A stretch of 64,000 nt of DNA, taken from positions 1,736,001 through 1,800,000 of the forward strand of contig NZ_JAUFPR010000002.1 of NCBI RefSeq assembly GCF_030409325.1, given 5' to 3'. The notes beneath the pieces were generated by a model that made no database searches, was not told the DNA's origin, and saw only the letters and a list, made by a program, of their open reading frames with translations. Made by a program: the position numbers and the translations under genes. Source of the DNA: Mucilaginibacter aquaedulcis. Its GTDB lineage: Bacteria > Bacteroidota > Bacteroidia > Sphingobacteriales > Sphingobacteriaceae. This document shows, piece after piece, positions 44,844-52,223 of this stretch (the first letter of the stretch is position 1; every line of letters begins with the position of its first letter).

Positions 44844-45533
44844 TTAAGCTTCAAACTTGTAGCCCACACCTTTTACGGTGGCTACACAATCATCTCCTAA
44901 TTTTTCACGTAGTTTACGGATATGCACATCAATGGTACGGTTGGTAACCACTACCGAATCTTCCCAAATGTTTTTTAGGATCACCTCGCGGGTGTAAACT
45001 TTACCGGGTTTTGAAGCCAGCAGGTAAAGCAGTTCAAATTCTTTTTTAGCCAATACCACTTTAACTCCATCTTTATAAACAAGGTAAGCTTCGCGGTCAA
45101 TAACCAGGTTGCCAATTTCCAGTTTGTTATCAGGGGTATCTTCGGCAGGTGCATTGCGGCGCAGTATAGCGTTTATACGGCTAACCAAAGCACGTGGCTT
45201 TATAGGCTTAGCTATATAATCATCGGCTCCTACGTTAAAACCGGCAATTTCAGAATACTCTTCGCTACGGGCAGTTAAAAATACCATGAAGGTGTTTTTA
45301 AACTCGGGCATGGTGCGCATAATACGGCAGGCTTCAATACCATCCATTTTAGGCATCATGATATCCAGTACAATAAGATCAGGTAATGCTTTTTTTGCTT
45401 CGGCCACGGCTTCCTGTCCGTTGCGGGCCAAAAACACCTGATAACCTTCTTTTTTCAAATTATATTCTATTAGCTCTAAAATGTCTGGTTCGTCATCAAC
45501 AATAAGTATTTTCTGTTTGGAAGAGTTGCTCAT
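44844..45533 (-). CDS. OmpR/PhoB-type response regulator
   Basis: The receiver domain (residues 7-125) has the acidic pair Asp13/Asp14, phosphoacceptor Asp57 in LIVLDIMMPKMDG, and the KPIKPRALV lysine. The C-terminal winged helix (about 135-229) includes KEFELLYLLASKPGKVYTRE and VVTNRTIDVHIRKLREKLG. It resembles PhoB/RprY-type regulators. No histidine kinase gene is adjacent; the incomplete kinase-like gene 2 kb away is not an obvious partner. Confidence 0.93.
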   Translation of the reverse strand: MSNSSKQKILIVDDEPDILELIEYNLKKEGYQVFLARNGQEAVAEAKKALPDLIVLDIMMPKMDGIEACRIMRTMPEFKNTFMVFLTARSEEYSEIAGFNVGADDYIAKPIKPRALVSRINAILRRNAPAEDTPDNKLEIGNLVIDREAYLVYKDGVKVVLAKKEFELLYLLASKPGKVYTREVILKNIWEDSVVVTNRTIDVHIRKLREKLGDDCVATVKGVGYKFEA

Positions 45534-45630
45534 GGCACGTTAAATTTTTTGTATAAAAGTATACGCTTTACAAAAGCTAAAAGTTAATTCAATATTAACA
45601 AATTGTTAAAGGTTACTTTATATTAACGAT

Positions 45631-46752
45631 TTATTGAACCTTATTAAATGTTTTGTTTAAAAAAGCTTCCAAATCGGCGCCGGTGATACTTTTGGCAACT
45701 ATATTTCCCTGAGGATCAATGATAAAATTTGAAGGTATGGCCTCAACGTGGTAAAGCGTTTCTGTGGCACCTTCAAAGCCGTTAAGATCAGATCCATGTG
45801 CCCAGGTTAATTTATCATCATTAATAGCTTTTTGCCATTGAGCCTTCTCTTTATCCAATGAAATACCAATGATATTAAACCCTTTTGATTTAAAGGTATT
45901 GTACTGCTTTACCACGTTAGGATTTTCCTGGCGGCAAGGCATACACCATGAGGCCCAAAAATCAATCATCACGTATTTACCTTTATAATCTGACAGTTTA
46001 ATTGGTTTACCATCAATACCGGCAGTTGTAAAATCAGGCGCCTTATGACCTATGGAAATAGGCTTTGCTTTCTCCATTTGTTTGATGAACTGCTGCACGC
46101 CCGGATTGTCCTGAAAGCTTCCCTTTATTTCATCGCTGTAAGCAATCAATTGCGACTCATATTTAATAACATCAAGCGATGTAGCTGCGTAAAAACCCGC
46201 CAGCGAGTTTTTGTTATCATTAACAAACTTCAACACGGCATTGCTGTAATCGGCCATGTTTTTTTGAAATACGGGCATATAAACTTTCAGCAGCGAATCT
46301 GACTGTTTACCCAGGGCCTGTGATTTTTCCTGGTACTCAGATACTACCTTATTATTTTTATCACCGTAAAAATTACTGATCTTATTAAATTCCTTTATCT
46401 TTTCAGAATCATCCGATCCGGTAATGGTGTAAGCATGGCTGCTATCTTTTAAATCAGTAGTAAATTCAATGTCATCGCCATTTTTAGCAATAAGGTCAAA
46501 TATATTATCGCCGGTGCGCAGTTTATACAGGTTGGCGTATGGTGCGTCGTGCTTAAACTTAAACCTGCCATCTTCACTTAAAGTGGTTGAATCAACAACC
46601 TTTACCTGGCTGCTATCGGCCTCAAGCAGGTAAACTATCTTTACGCTTGTTGGATTTTTAAGTGTTCCTGAAATATTAAAAGCGGTTTTATCCTTACATG
46701 AAAAAAGGAATACGCTTAGTAGTATTCCTGATGCTATAATGCGGTTCTTCAT
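45631..46752 (-). CDS. TlpA-type thioredoxin lipoprotein with N-terminal DUF4369
   Basis: The lipoprotein signal ends at LFSC (Cys19). An N-terminal DUF4369-like beta domain (about 25-125: FNISGTLKNPTSVKIVYLL) and a helical linker precede a thioredoxin fold (about 230-373) with APDFTTAGIDGKPIKLSDYK and the redox centre WASWCMPCRQENP. Such proteins reduce disulphides in the periplasm, for example in cytochrome maturation. Here the partner is unknown. Common and often multi-copy in Bacteroidota. Confidence 0.9.
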   Translation of the reverse strand: MKNRIIASGILLSVFLFSCKDKTAFNISGTLKNPTSVKIVYLLEADSSQVKVVDSTTLSEDGRFKFKHDAPYANLYKLRTGDNIFDLIAKNGDDIEFTTDLKDSSHAYTITGSDDSEKIKEFNKISNFYGDKNNKVVSEYQEKSQALGKQSDSLLKVYMPVFQKNMADYSNAVLKFVNDNKNSLAGFYAATSLDVIKYESQLIAYSDEIKGSFQDNPGVQQFIKQMEKAKPISIGHKAPDFTTAGIDGKPIKLSDYKGKYVMIDFWASWCMPCRQENPNVVKQYNTFKSKGFNIIGISLDKEKAQWQKAINDDKLTWAHGSDLNGFEGATETLYHVEAIPSNFIIDPQGNIVAKSITGADLEAFLNKTFNKVQ

Positions 46753-46775
46753 TATCTAATTTTGATTTTCAATGG

Positions 46776-46857
46776 TCTCACCTAATCCTCGCCAAAGGAG
46801 AGGGCTTTTTAAATCGCTCCTTTGCATCCCTATCCTTTGGAGATGGCGGGGTGAGGC
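46776..46857. repeat. inverted repeat of the CCTCACC...CTCTCC family (copy 1)
   Basis: Left part CTCACCTAATCCTCGCCAAA is answered by TTTGGAGATGGCGGGGTGAG on the right. A second copy lies at 60539-60615. Both are between minus-strand genes or at operon ends. Confidence 0.7.
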
Positions 46858-46861
46858 TCTT

Positions 46862-48331
46862 TTATTTTGATTCTAACTCTTTTATCAGCAACTGATTTGT
46901 TTTCTGCGGGTCGATCTTTCCTTTTGAACTTTTCATGATCTCGCCCATAAACAAGCCTAAAACGCCTTTTTTGCCTTTCTGGTATTCCTTTACCTTGTCC
47001 GGAAATTTGGCTATGGCATCGCGTATAAAGCGGCTCACATCGTCATTGTCCGAACTGATCAGCAGGTTAAGCTCTTTAGCCAGTTCCTCAGCAGTTTTCC
47101 CGGGCTCCTTTATTATTGCCGGAAATAATTTTTGCGAAGCTACAGAATTATTTATCACGCCAGCGTCAACAAGTTTAATCAACCCCGCCAGATGCTTCGG
47201 TGTAACACCAAAGTTACTAATAGTAACATCATGATCATTCAGATATGACTTTACCGAACCCATAACCCAGTTGGCAGCAGCTTTATATAAGGTTGTATGT
47301 GTAATAAGATCTTCAAAATAAAAGGCCAAATCCCTATCGGCTGTAATTACCGAAGCATCATAAGCAGATAAGCCAAGCTCATTTGTATATTTATGATATA
47401 GCTGGTTTGGTAAGGCAGGCAAGCTTTCCCTGATCTTTTCCAAATATTCGGTGGTAAGTTTCAATGGTTGCAGATCCGGCTCCGGGAAATAGCGGTAATC
47501 ATTTGCCATTTCCTTTGAACGTAAAACCGATGTTTCGCCTGTATCGGCATTAAAATTAAGCGTGTTTTGGTCAATATGACCGCCATTTTCTATAATATCT
47601 ACCTGGCGGGCAAACTCATGCTCAATTGCGCGCTGCAGGTTGCGTATGGAGTTAAGGTTTTTTACTTCGCAACGGTTTCCGTATTCGGTGGCTCCTTTCA
47701 GCCTTACCGAAATATTGGCATCACAACGCATACTTCCCTCTTCCATGTTGCCATCGCATATATCCAGGTAACGCAATATCTTGCGTGTTTCGGTCATAAA
47801 CTGAGCAGCTTCTTCGGCGCTGCGCATATCCGGTTGTGATACAATCTCAACCAGCGGCACACCTGCCCTGTTCAGGTCGATCAATGAATCAGCATGGTGC
47901 TGATCGTGCATACTTTTACCGGCATCCTCTTCCATGTGGATGTGATGGATGGCGATGTCTTTTTGTGTACCGTCTGACAGCCGAACGGGTACATATCCGC
48001 CTAAACAAACCGGCGCCTGATCCTGAGTTATCTGGTAGCCCTTTGGCAAATCGGCGTAGAAGTAGTTTTTACGGGCAAAAGAGTTATTAAGATTAATGGT
48101 GCAATTGCAGGCCAAGCCCATTTTTACGGCGTATTCTACAGCCCTTTTATTCAAAAATGGTAAAGTACCCGGGTGCCCAAGCGATATAGCGCTGATGTGG
48201 TGGTTAGGTTCGGCGCCAAATGCGGCAGAATCTGCTGAAAACGCCTTACTTAAAGTAGATAACTGCGCATGTACCTCGAGGCCTATGACCAATTCGTACT
48301 TGTCACTTACCTCATTGCTAATAACTGTCAT
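46862..48331 (-). CDS. gatB: aspartyl/glutamyl-tRNA(Asn/Gln) amidotransferase subunit B
   Basis: GatB is the kinase/tRNA-binding subunit of the complex that turns Glu-tRNA(Gln) into Gln-tRNA(Gln). Signatures: YELVIGLEVHAQLST, GHPGTLPFLN, ARKNYFYADLPKGYQITQ, GSMRCDANISVRLKG and YRYFPEPDLQPL, then the YqeY-like tail ending with GLFMGEIMKSSKGKIDP. 489 residues is normal. gatA and gatC are not beside it. Confidence 0.96.
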   Translation of the reverse strand: MTVISNEVSDKYELVIGLEVHAQLSTLSKAFSADSAAFGAEPNHHISAISLGHPGTLPFLNKRAVEYAVKMGLACNCTINLNNSFARKNYFYADLPKGYQITQDQAPVCLGGYVPVRLSDGTQKDIAIHHIHMEEDAGKSMHDQHHADSLIDLNRAGVPLVEIVSQPDMRSAEEAAQFMTETRKILRYLDICDGNMEEGSMRCDANISVRLKGATEYGNRCEVKNLNSIRNLQRAIEHEFARQVDIIENGGHIDQNTLNFNADTGETSVLRSKEMANDYRYFPEPDLQPLKLTTEYLEKIRESLPALPNQLYHKYTNELGLSAYDASVITADRDLAFYFEDLITHTTLYKAAANWVMGSVKSYLNDHDVTISNFGVTPKHLAGLIKLVDAGVINNSVASQKLFPAIIKEPGKTAEELAKELNLLISSDNDDVSRFIRDAIAKFPDKVKEYQKGKKGVLGLFMGEIMKSSKGKIDPQKTNQLLIKELESK

Positions 48332-48370
48332 AAAATAAAAATTCAGCTAAAATTTTACTGATTGTAAGGT

Positions 48371-48378
48371 CAAATATA
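48371..48378 (-). promoter_or_regulatory. -7 box TATATTTG upstream of gatB
   Basis: It matches TAnnTTTG on the minus strand, 39 bases before the gatB ATG. No firm -33 partner. Confidence 0.4.
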
Positions 48379-48519
48379 TAAAAGTTAATACAGTATAAAC
48401 ACCATTTAACTATTAAACAAGCCGAAAAATTTTAATTAAACAACATTATCCATATCATAAAAGCAATTCATATCGCTATTAAACCTATTGATTTAATAGC
48501 GATTCTATCTTTATACTGT

Positions 48520-48715
48520 TATATGAAAAATTTGTCATGGCGAAGAGGAACGACAAAGCAATCGCGAATTTGTCTGAACCACGATTTTTAGGATTGATTG
48601 ATTACCTCGATTATTTGAAAAAAAAGTAAAATCCTTCAATCCGATAAATCTGTTTAATCCTGATTCAGACAAATATTCGCAATTGCACACTGCGCCTGCA
48701 ATGACAATAATGATG
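48520..48715. repeat. nested interspersed repeat between gatB and alaS (GTCTGAACC type)
   Basis: Within this 404-base gap the outer arms (GTCATGGCGAAG...GCAATCGCGAA and TTCGCAATTGC...GCAATGAC) enclose inner arms TTTGTCTGAACC...GGATTGATTGATT and AATCCTTCAATCC...GATTCAGACAAA. Similar words recur after the sulfatase gene at 57015-57075 and, weakly, at 38040-38095. Confidence 0.65.
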
Positions 48716-48735
48716 ATTTATTATTTTAGTTGTAG

Positions 48736-51411
48736 TTACCCTATAAAGCTTTTAGCCTTTGCCAATGCAGCATCAAGACCACTGGCATCGCTGCCGCCAG
48801 CGGTGGCAAAAAATGGCTGACCGCCGCCGCCGCCTTTTATTTCCTTAGCCAGTTCGCGAACTATGTTACCTGCATTTAAGCCTTTTTCCTTCACCAGGTT
48901 TTCCGCTATCATTACAGTAAGGCTTGGTTTGCCATCAAACTCGGCTGCCAGTACCAGGAACAGATCAGTTACGATGTCTTTTAACTGATAGGCAAGGTTC
49001 TTAACAGCTTCAGCATTAGGCAGTGCTACTTTTTGAGCAATAAAGTTTATACCGTTTACCACCTCAACCTTTTGTGCCAGTTCATTTTTTAAGCCTGATG
49101 ATTTTTCAAGTACCGTTTTTTCGATCTCTTTTTTGAGCTTTGAATTTTCATCAAGCAAGCTCTCTACACTTTTAGGCAGATCCTTCGGATTCTTTAACAA
49201 TTCCCTCAGCTGGTTAAGCAGCAGGGTTTGCGCATTGATGTAGTTTTCGGCAGCAACACCGGTTATGGCCTCAATACGGCGAACCCCGGCGGCTACAGCG
49301 CTTTCGGCAATAATTTTAAAGTAGCCTATTTGCCCGGTTGCCTTTACATGCGTACCGCCGCAAAGCTCTTTACTAAATTCATCGTCGAAAGTAATTACAC
49401 GTACATACTCGCCATACTTTTCACCAAACAGGGCGGTTACACCGCTGCTGATAGCTTCGGCATATAATACGCTGCGTTCTTCTTTCAACGGAATATTCTG
49501 ACGTACTTTTTGGTTCACGATAGCCTCGATCTGCGCCAGCTCCTCATCGGTTACCTTGGCAAAGTGCGAGAAGTCGAACCGCAGGTAATCCGGATTCACC
49601 AATGAACCTTTTTGGTTCACGTGGCTGCCCAATACCTGTTTCAACGCGGCGTGCAGCAGGTGCGTTGCCGAGTGGTTACTGTTGGTTTGGTTGCGTAGGG
49701 CCGGGTCAACAATGGCGGTTAGGGCATCGTCAATATCTTCGGGCAGCTGATCAACAAAATGTACAATAAGGCCGTTCTCTTTTTTAGTATCGGTTACCTT
49801 TACAATTTCGCCATCCGGGAAAACTAATTCGCCCTTATCCCCTACCTGTCCGCCGCTTTCTGCATAAAAAGGAGTTTTATCCAAAACAATCTGATACTGC
49901 TCTTTACCCTTGGCAGTTACCTTGCGGTACTTTACCACATGAGCAACCGTTTCAGTTTCATCGTAACCGGTAAACTCAACTGTATCATTATCTTTTAAAA
50001 CAACCCAATCACCAGTATCAATGGCAGTAGCAGCACGGGAACGGGATTTTTGTTGTTGGAGAGCAGTTTCAAATGTCTCCATATTAATCAAAGTATCCCT
50101 CTCACGAGCCATGAGTTGAGTTAAATCTATAGGAAAACCGTAGGTATCATACAACTTAAAAGCCATTTCTCCCGGGAATAATAATTGAATCTCGTTCCCG
50201 TCAGGAGTTTTTCCTGTCCTAACAAATGTTTTTTCGTAATAATCATCAAAATATTTTATACCCTGCTCCAATGTCCTCAAGAAAGAATTTTCCTCCTCCA
50301 AAACCACCTTCTGCACAAAATCTTTCTGACTGTAGAGATTATCAAATACAGCCTTAAACTGATCAGCCAATAAAGGCACCAGCTGATTTAAGAACGGTTC
50401 TTTGAATCCTAAATATTGGTATGAATACCTAACAGCTCTGCGTAATATTCTGCGGATCACGTAGCCCGCCTTATTGTTCGATGGCAACTGTCCATCAGCT
50501 ATGGCAAAGCTAATGGCGCGGATATGATCAGCCAGTACACGCATGGCAACGGCTTCGTTCCAATCGGCATCGCCGGGTTTGGCGGCACTGTTATAAGTTT
50601 TACCGCTTTTTTCAGCAATGAACTGAATCATAGGCTGAAAGACGTCTGTGTCGTAGTTAGAGGTTTTACCTTGCAGTACGCGTACCAAACGCTCAAAGCC
50701 CATACCGGTGTCCACATGCTTTGCAGGCAGTGGCTGCAGGTTGCCGCCTTTTAAGCGGTTAAACTGCATAAATACGTTATTCCAGATCTCTATAACCTGA
50801 TCATGATCGGCATTTACCAAAGTTGCTCCGCTTACTTCGGCACGCTCGTTGTCTGGGCGGCTATCATAATGGATCTCTGACGACGGGCCGCAAGGGCCGG
50901 TTTCGCCCATCTCCCAAAAGTTATCTTTCTTATTACCCGGCAGAATATGATCTTCGGCAACCAGGGCTTTCCAAAACTCATAGGTTTCGGTATCTTTTTC
51001 AAGTCCTTCTTTTTCGTCGCCTTCAAAATAGGTAACGTAAAGGCGGTCTTTCGGTAATTTGTAAACTTCGGTAAGCAGCTCCCAGCTCCAGGCAATGGCT
51101 TCTTTTTTAAAGTAATCACCAAAACTCCAGTTGCCCAGCATTTCAAACATGGTGTGGTGATAGGTATCGATACCTACCTCTTCCAGATCGTTGTGCTTGC
51201 CGCTTACGCGCAGGCAACGCTGGGTATCTACTACCCGTGATGATTTGGCGGGTGCTTCGCCTAAAAATATATCTTTAAACTGGTTCATCCCCGCGTTGGT
51301 GAACATCAGGGTTGGGTCGTTTTTTATTACAATTGGTGCAGAGGGTACAATGGTGTGCCCCTTGGAAACAAAAAAATCAAGAAAAGCCTGTCGTATCTGT
51401 GAAGCTGTCAT
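48736..51411 (-). CDS. alaS: alanyl-tRNA synthetase
   Basis: Domains in order: the class II aminoacylation core (residues about 1-450; TNAGMNQFKDIFLGE, HHTMFEMLGNWSFGDYFK, VDTGMGFERLVRVLQG), the editing domain with zinc ligands HSATHLLHAAL and CGGTHVKATGQIG, and the C-Ala region ending GGGGGQPFFATAGG. The frame opens three codons earlier with TTG, but that TTG is the end of a -7 box, so the ATG is taken; 891 residues. The gene would be almost leaderless. Confidence 0.96.
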   Translation of the reverse strand: MTASQIRQAFLDFFVSKGHTIVPSAPIVIKNDPTLMFTNAGMNQFKDIFLGEAPAKSSRVVDTQRCLRVSGKHNDLEEVGIDTYHHTMFEMLGNWSFGDYFKKEAIAWSWELLTEVYKLPKDRLYVTYFEGDEKEGLEKDTETYEFWKALVAEDHILPGNKKDNFWEMGETGPCGPSSEIHYDSRPDNERAEVSGATLVNADHDQVIEIWNNVFMQFNRLKGGNLQPLPAKHVDTGMGFERLVRVLQGKTSNYDTDVFQPMIQFIAEKSGKTYNSAAKPGDADWNEAVAMRVLADHIRAISFAIADGQLPSNNKAGYVIRRILRRAVRYSYQYLGFKEPFLNQLVPLLADQFKAVFDNLYSQKDFVQKVVLEEENSFLRTLEQGIKYFDDYYEKTFVRTGKTPDGNEIQLLFPGEMAFKLYDTYGFPIDLTQLMARERDTLINMETFETALQQQKSRSRAATAIDTGDWVVLKDNDTVEFTGYDETETVAHVVKYRKVTAKGKEQYQIVLDKTPFYAESGGQVGDKGELVFPDGEIVKVTDTKKENGLIVHFVDQLPEDIDDALTAIVDPALRNQTNSNHSATHLLHAALKQVLGSHVNQKGSLVNPDYLRFDFSHFAKVTDEELAQIEAIVNQKVRQNIPLKEERSVLYAEAISSGVTALFGEKYGEYVRVITFDDEFSKELCGGTHVKATGQIGYFKIIAESAVAAGVRRIEAITGVAAENYINAQTLLLNQLRELLKNPKDLPKSVESLLDENSKLKKEIEKTVLEKSSGLKNELAQKVEVVNGINFIAQKVALPNAEAVKNLAYQLKDIVTDLFLVLAAEFDGKPSLTVMIAENLVKEKGLNAGNIVRELAKEIKGGGGGQPFFATAGGSDASGLDAALAKAKSFIG

Positions 51412-51417
51412 AGTGTG

Positions 51418-51425
51418 CAAAGATA
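51418..51425 (-). promoter_or_regulatory. -7 box TATCTTTG immediately before alaS
   Basis: It fits TAnnTTTG and ends 6 bases before the alaS ATG, giving a leaderless or nearly leaderless message. An ATTTCGGATG repeat (51438-51469) occupies the -33 region. Confidence 0.5.
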
Positions 51426-51437
51426 GGATTTTACAGG

Positions 51438-51469
51438 ATTTCGGATGTGGGATTTTCGATTTCGGATTT
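51438..51469. repeat. ATTTCGGATG dispersed repeat unit
   Basis: Two ATTTCGGAT units separated by GTGGGATTTTCG; the same unit occurs at 10281-10305, 10449-10473 and 28181-28215. Confidence 0.7.
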
Positions 51470-51566
51470 GTGCTATCTGCTATAGTCAGTTCAAGCGTCC
51501 TTCAATTGAACCGGCAACAGCTTAAACAGGCAATACAAAAACACCTATAGCGTTCTATTGTTACTA

Positions 51567-51597
51567 TTGAGTTTTAATCAAATAAAAATTAAATTTG
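51567..51597 (+). promoter_or_regulatory. complete Bacteroidota-type promoter TTG-N20-TAAATTTG
   Basis: The TTG at 51567-51569 and TAAATTTG at 51590-51597 have the expected 20-base spacing. Transcription would begin at or within a few bases of the ATG at 51601. Confidence 0.65.
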
Positions 51598-51600
51598 TGT

Positions 51601-51798
51601 ATGGAAACGTTAAAAGTTGACATTCAGGACGATCAGCAAAAAAGAGTCCTCATAGCATTTTTAGACGGACTGAAATATGAATACCGGATTGAAGGCGTGC
51701 CGGACATGGTTACAGAACATTCCATCGACCTTGAACAACGCCGCGCTGATCTTTTAAGCGGCAAAGCCTCATCCCTTCCCTGGAGCGAAAACAAGTAA
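51601..51798 (+). CDS. small antitoxin-like protein without a partner toxin
   Basis: A 65-residue acidic protein. The N-terminal half (METLKVDIQDDQQKRVLIAF) looks like beta strand and helix; the C-terminal segment LEQRRADLLSGKASSLPWSE resembles the toxin-binding tails of addiction-module proteins, which often read RxxxLLSGK...PW. No RelE/ParE-type toxin gene follows; the next gene is a MerR regulator. It is either an orphan antitoxin or an unrelated small regulator. It has its own promoter and probably a leaderless message; an in-frame TTG two codons earlier belongs to the promoter. Confidence 0.55.
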   Translation: METLKVDIQDDQQKRVLIAFLDGLKYEYRIEGVPDMVTEHSIDLEQRRADLLSGKASSLPWSENK

Positions 51799-51811
51799 AA
51801 AACTTGATAAC

Positions 51812-51843
51812 TTGCTTACTTATCTACTAAAAACTTACATTTG
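51812..51843 (+). promoter_or_regulatory. promoter TTG-N21-TACATTTG before the MerR gene
   Basis: TTG at 51812-51814 and TACATTTG at 51836-51843 are 21 bases apart, and the box ends 3 bases before the ATG, again leaving almost no leader. Confidence 0.6.
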
Positions 51844-51846
51844 CAT

Positions 51847-52182
51847 ATGCCTTATAAAGACCGCGAAATAAGCAAGATGTATTACACCATGGGTGAGGTA
51901 TCGGCCATGTTTGATGTGAACCAATCGCTTATACGTTTCTATGAAAAGGAATTTGATGTACTGCAGCCTAAAAAGAACAAAAAAGGCAACCGCTATTTTA
52001 CTCCTGAAGACATTGAGAATTTCAAGATAATTTTCCACCTGATACGCGATAAAGGTTATACTCTTAATGGCGCCAAAGAGCACTTAAAACATAACATGAG
52101 CGATACGAAGGAAAATCAGCGTGTTATTGATTCGCTCGAAAACATTAAAAAATTCCTGCTCGAAGTGCGCGACGAGTTGTAG
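51847..52182 (+). CDS. MerR-family transcriptional regulator
   Basis: The winged helix YYTMGEVSAMFDVNQSLIRFYEKEF and NRYFTPEDIENFKIIFHLIRDKGYTLNGAKEHL make a full MerR DNA-binding domain, followed by a short coiled coil (RVIDSLENIKKFLLEVRDEL) for dimerisation. There is no effector-binding domain or metal-binding cysteine, so the signal is unknown. It is 111 residues from the chosen ATG. comEC follows 41 bases downstream and could be co-transcribed. Confidence 0.88.
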   Translation: MPYKDREISKMYYTMGEVSAMFDVNQSLIRFYEKEFDVLQPKKNKKGNRYFTPEDIENFKIIFHLIRDKGYTLNGAKEHLKHNMSDTKENQRVIDSLENIKKFLLEVRDEL

Positions 52183-52223
52183 GTACCAGCCTAAAACATA
52201 TCTTTATTCTATATTGATATTCA

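Noticed and set aside
50832..51146. 104-codon frame inside alaS
   Set aside because: Same strand but shifted; residue pattern is a frameshifted reading of a conserved enzyme.
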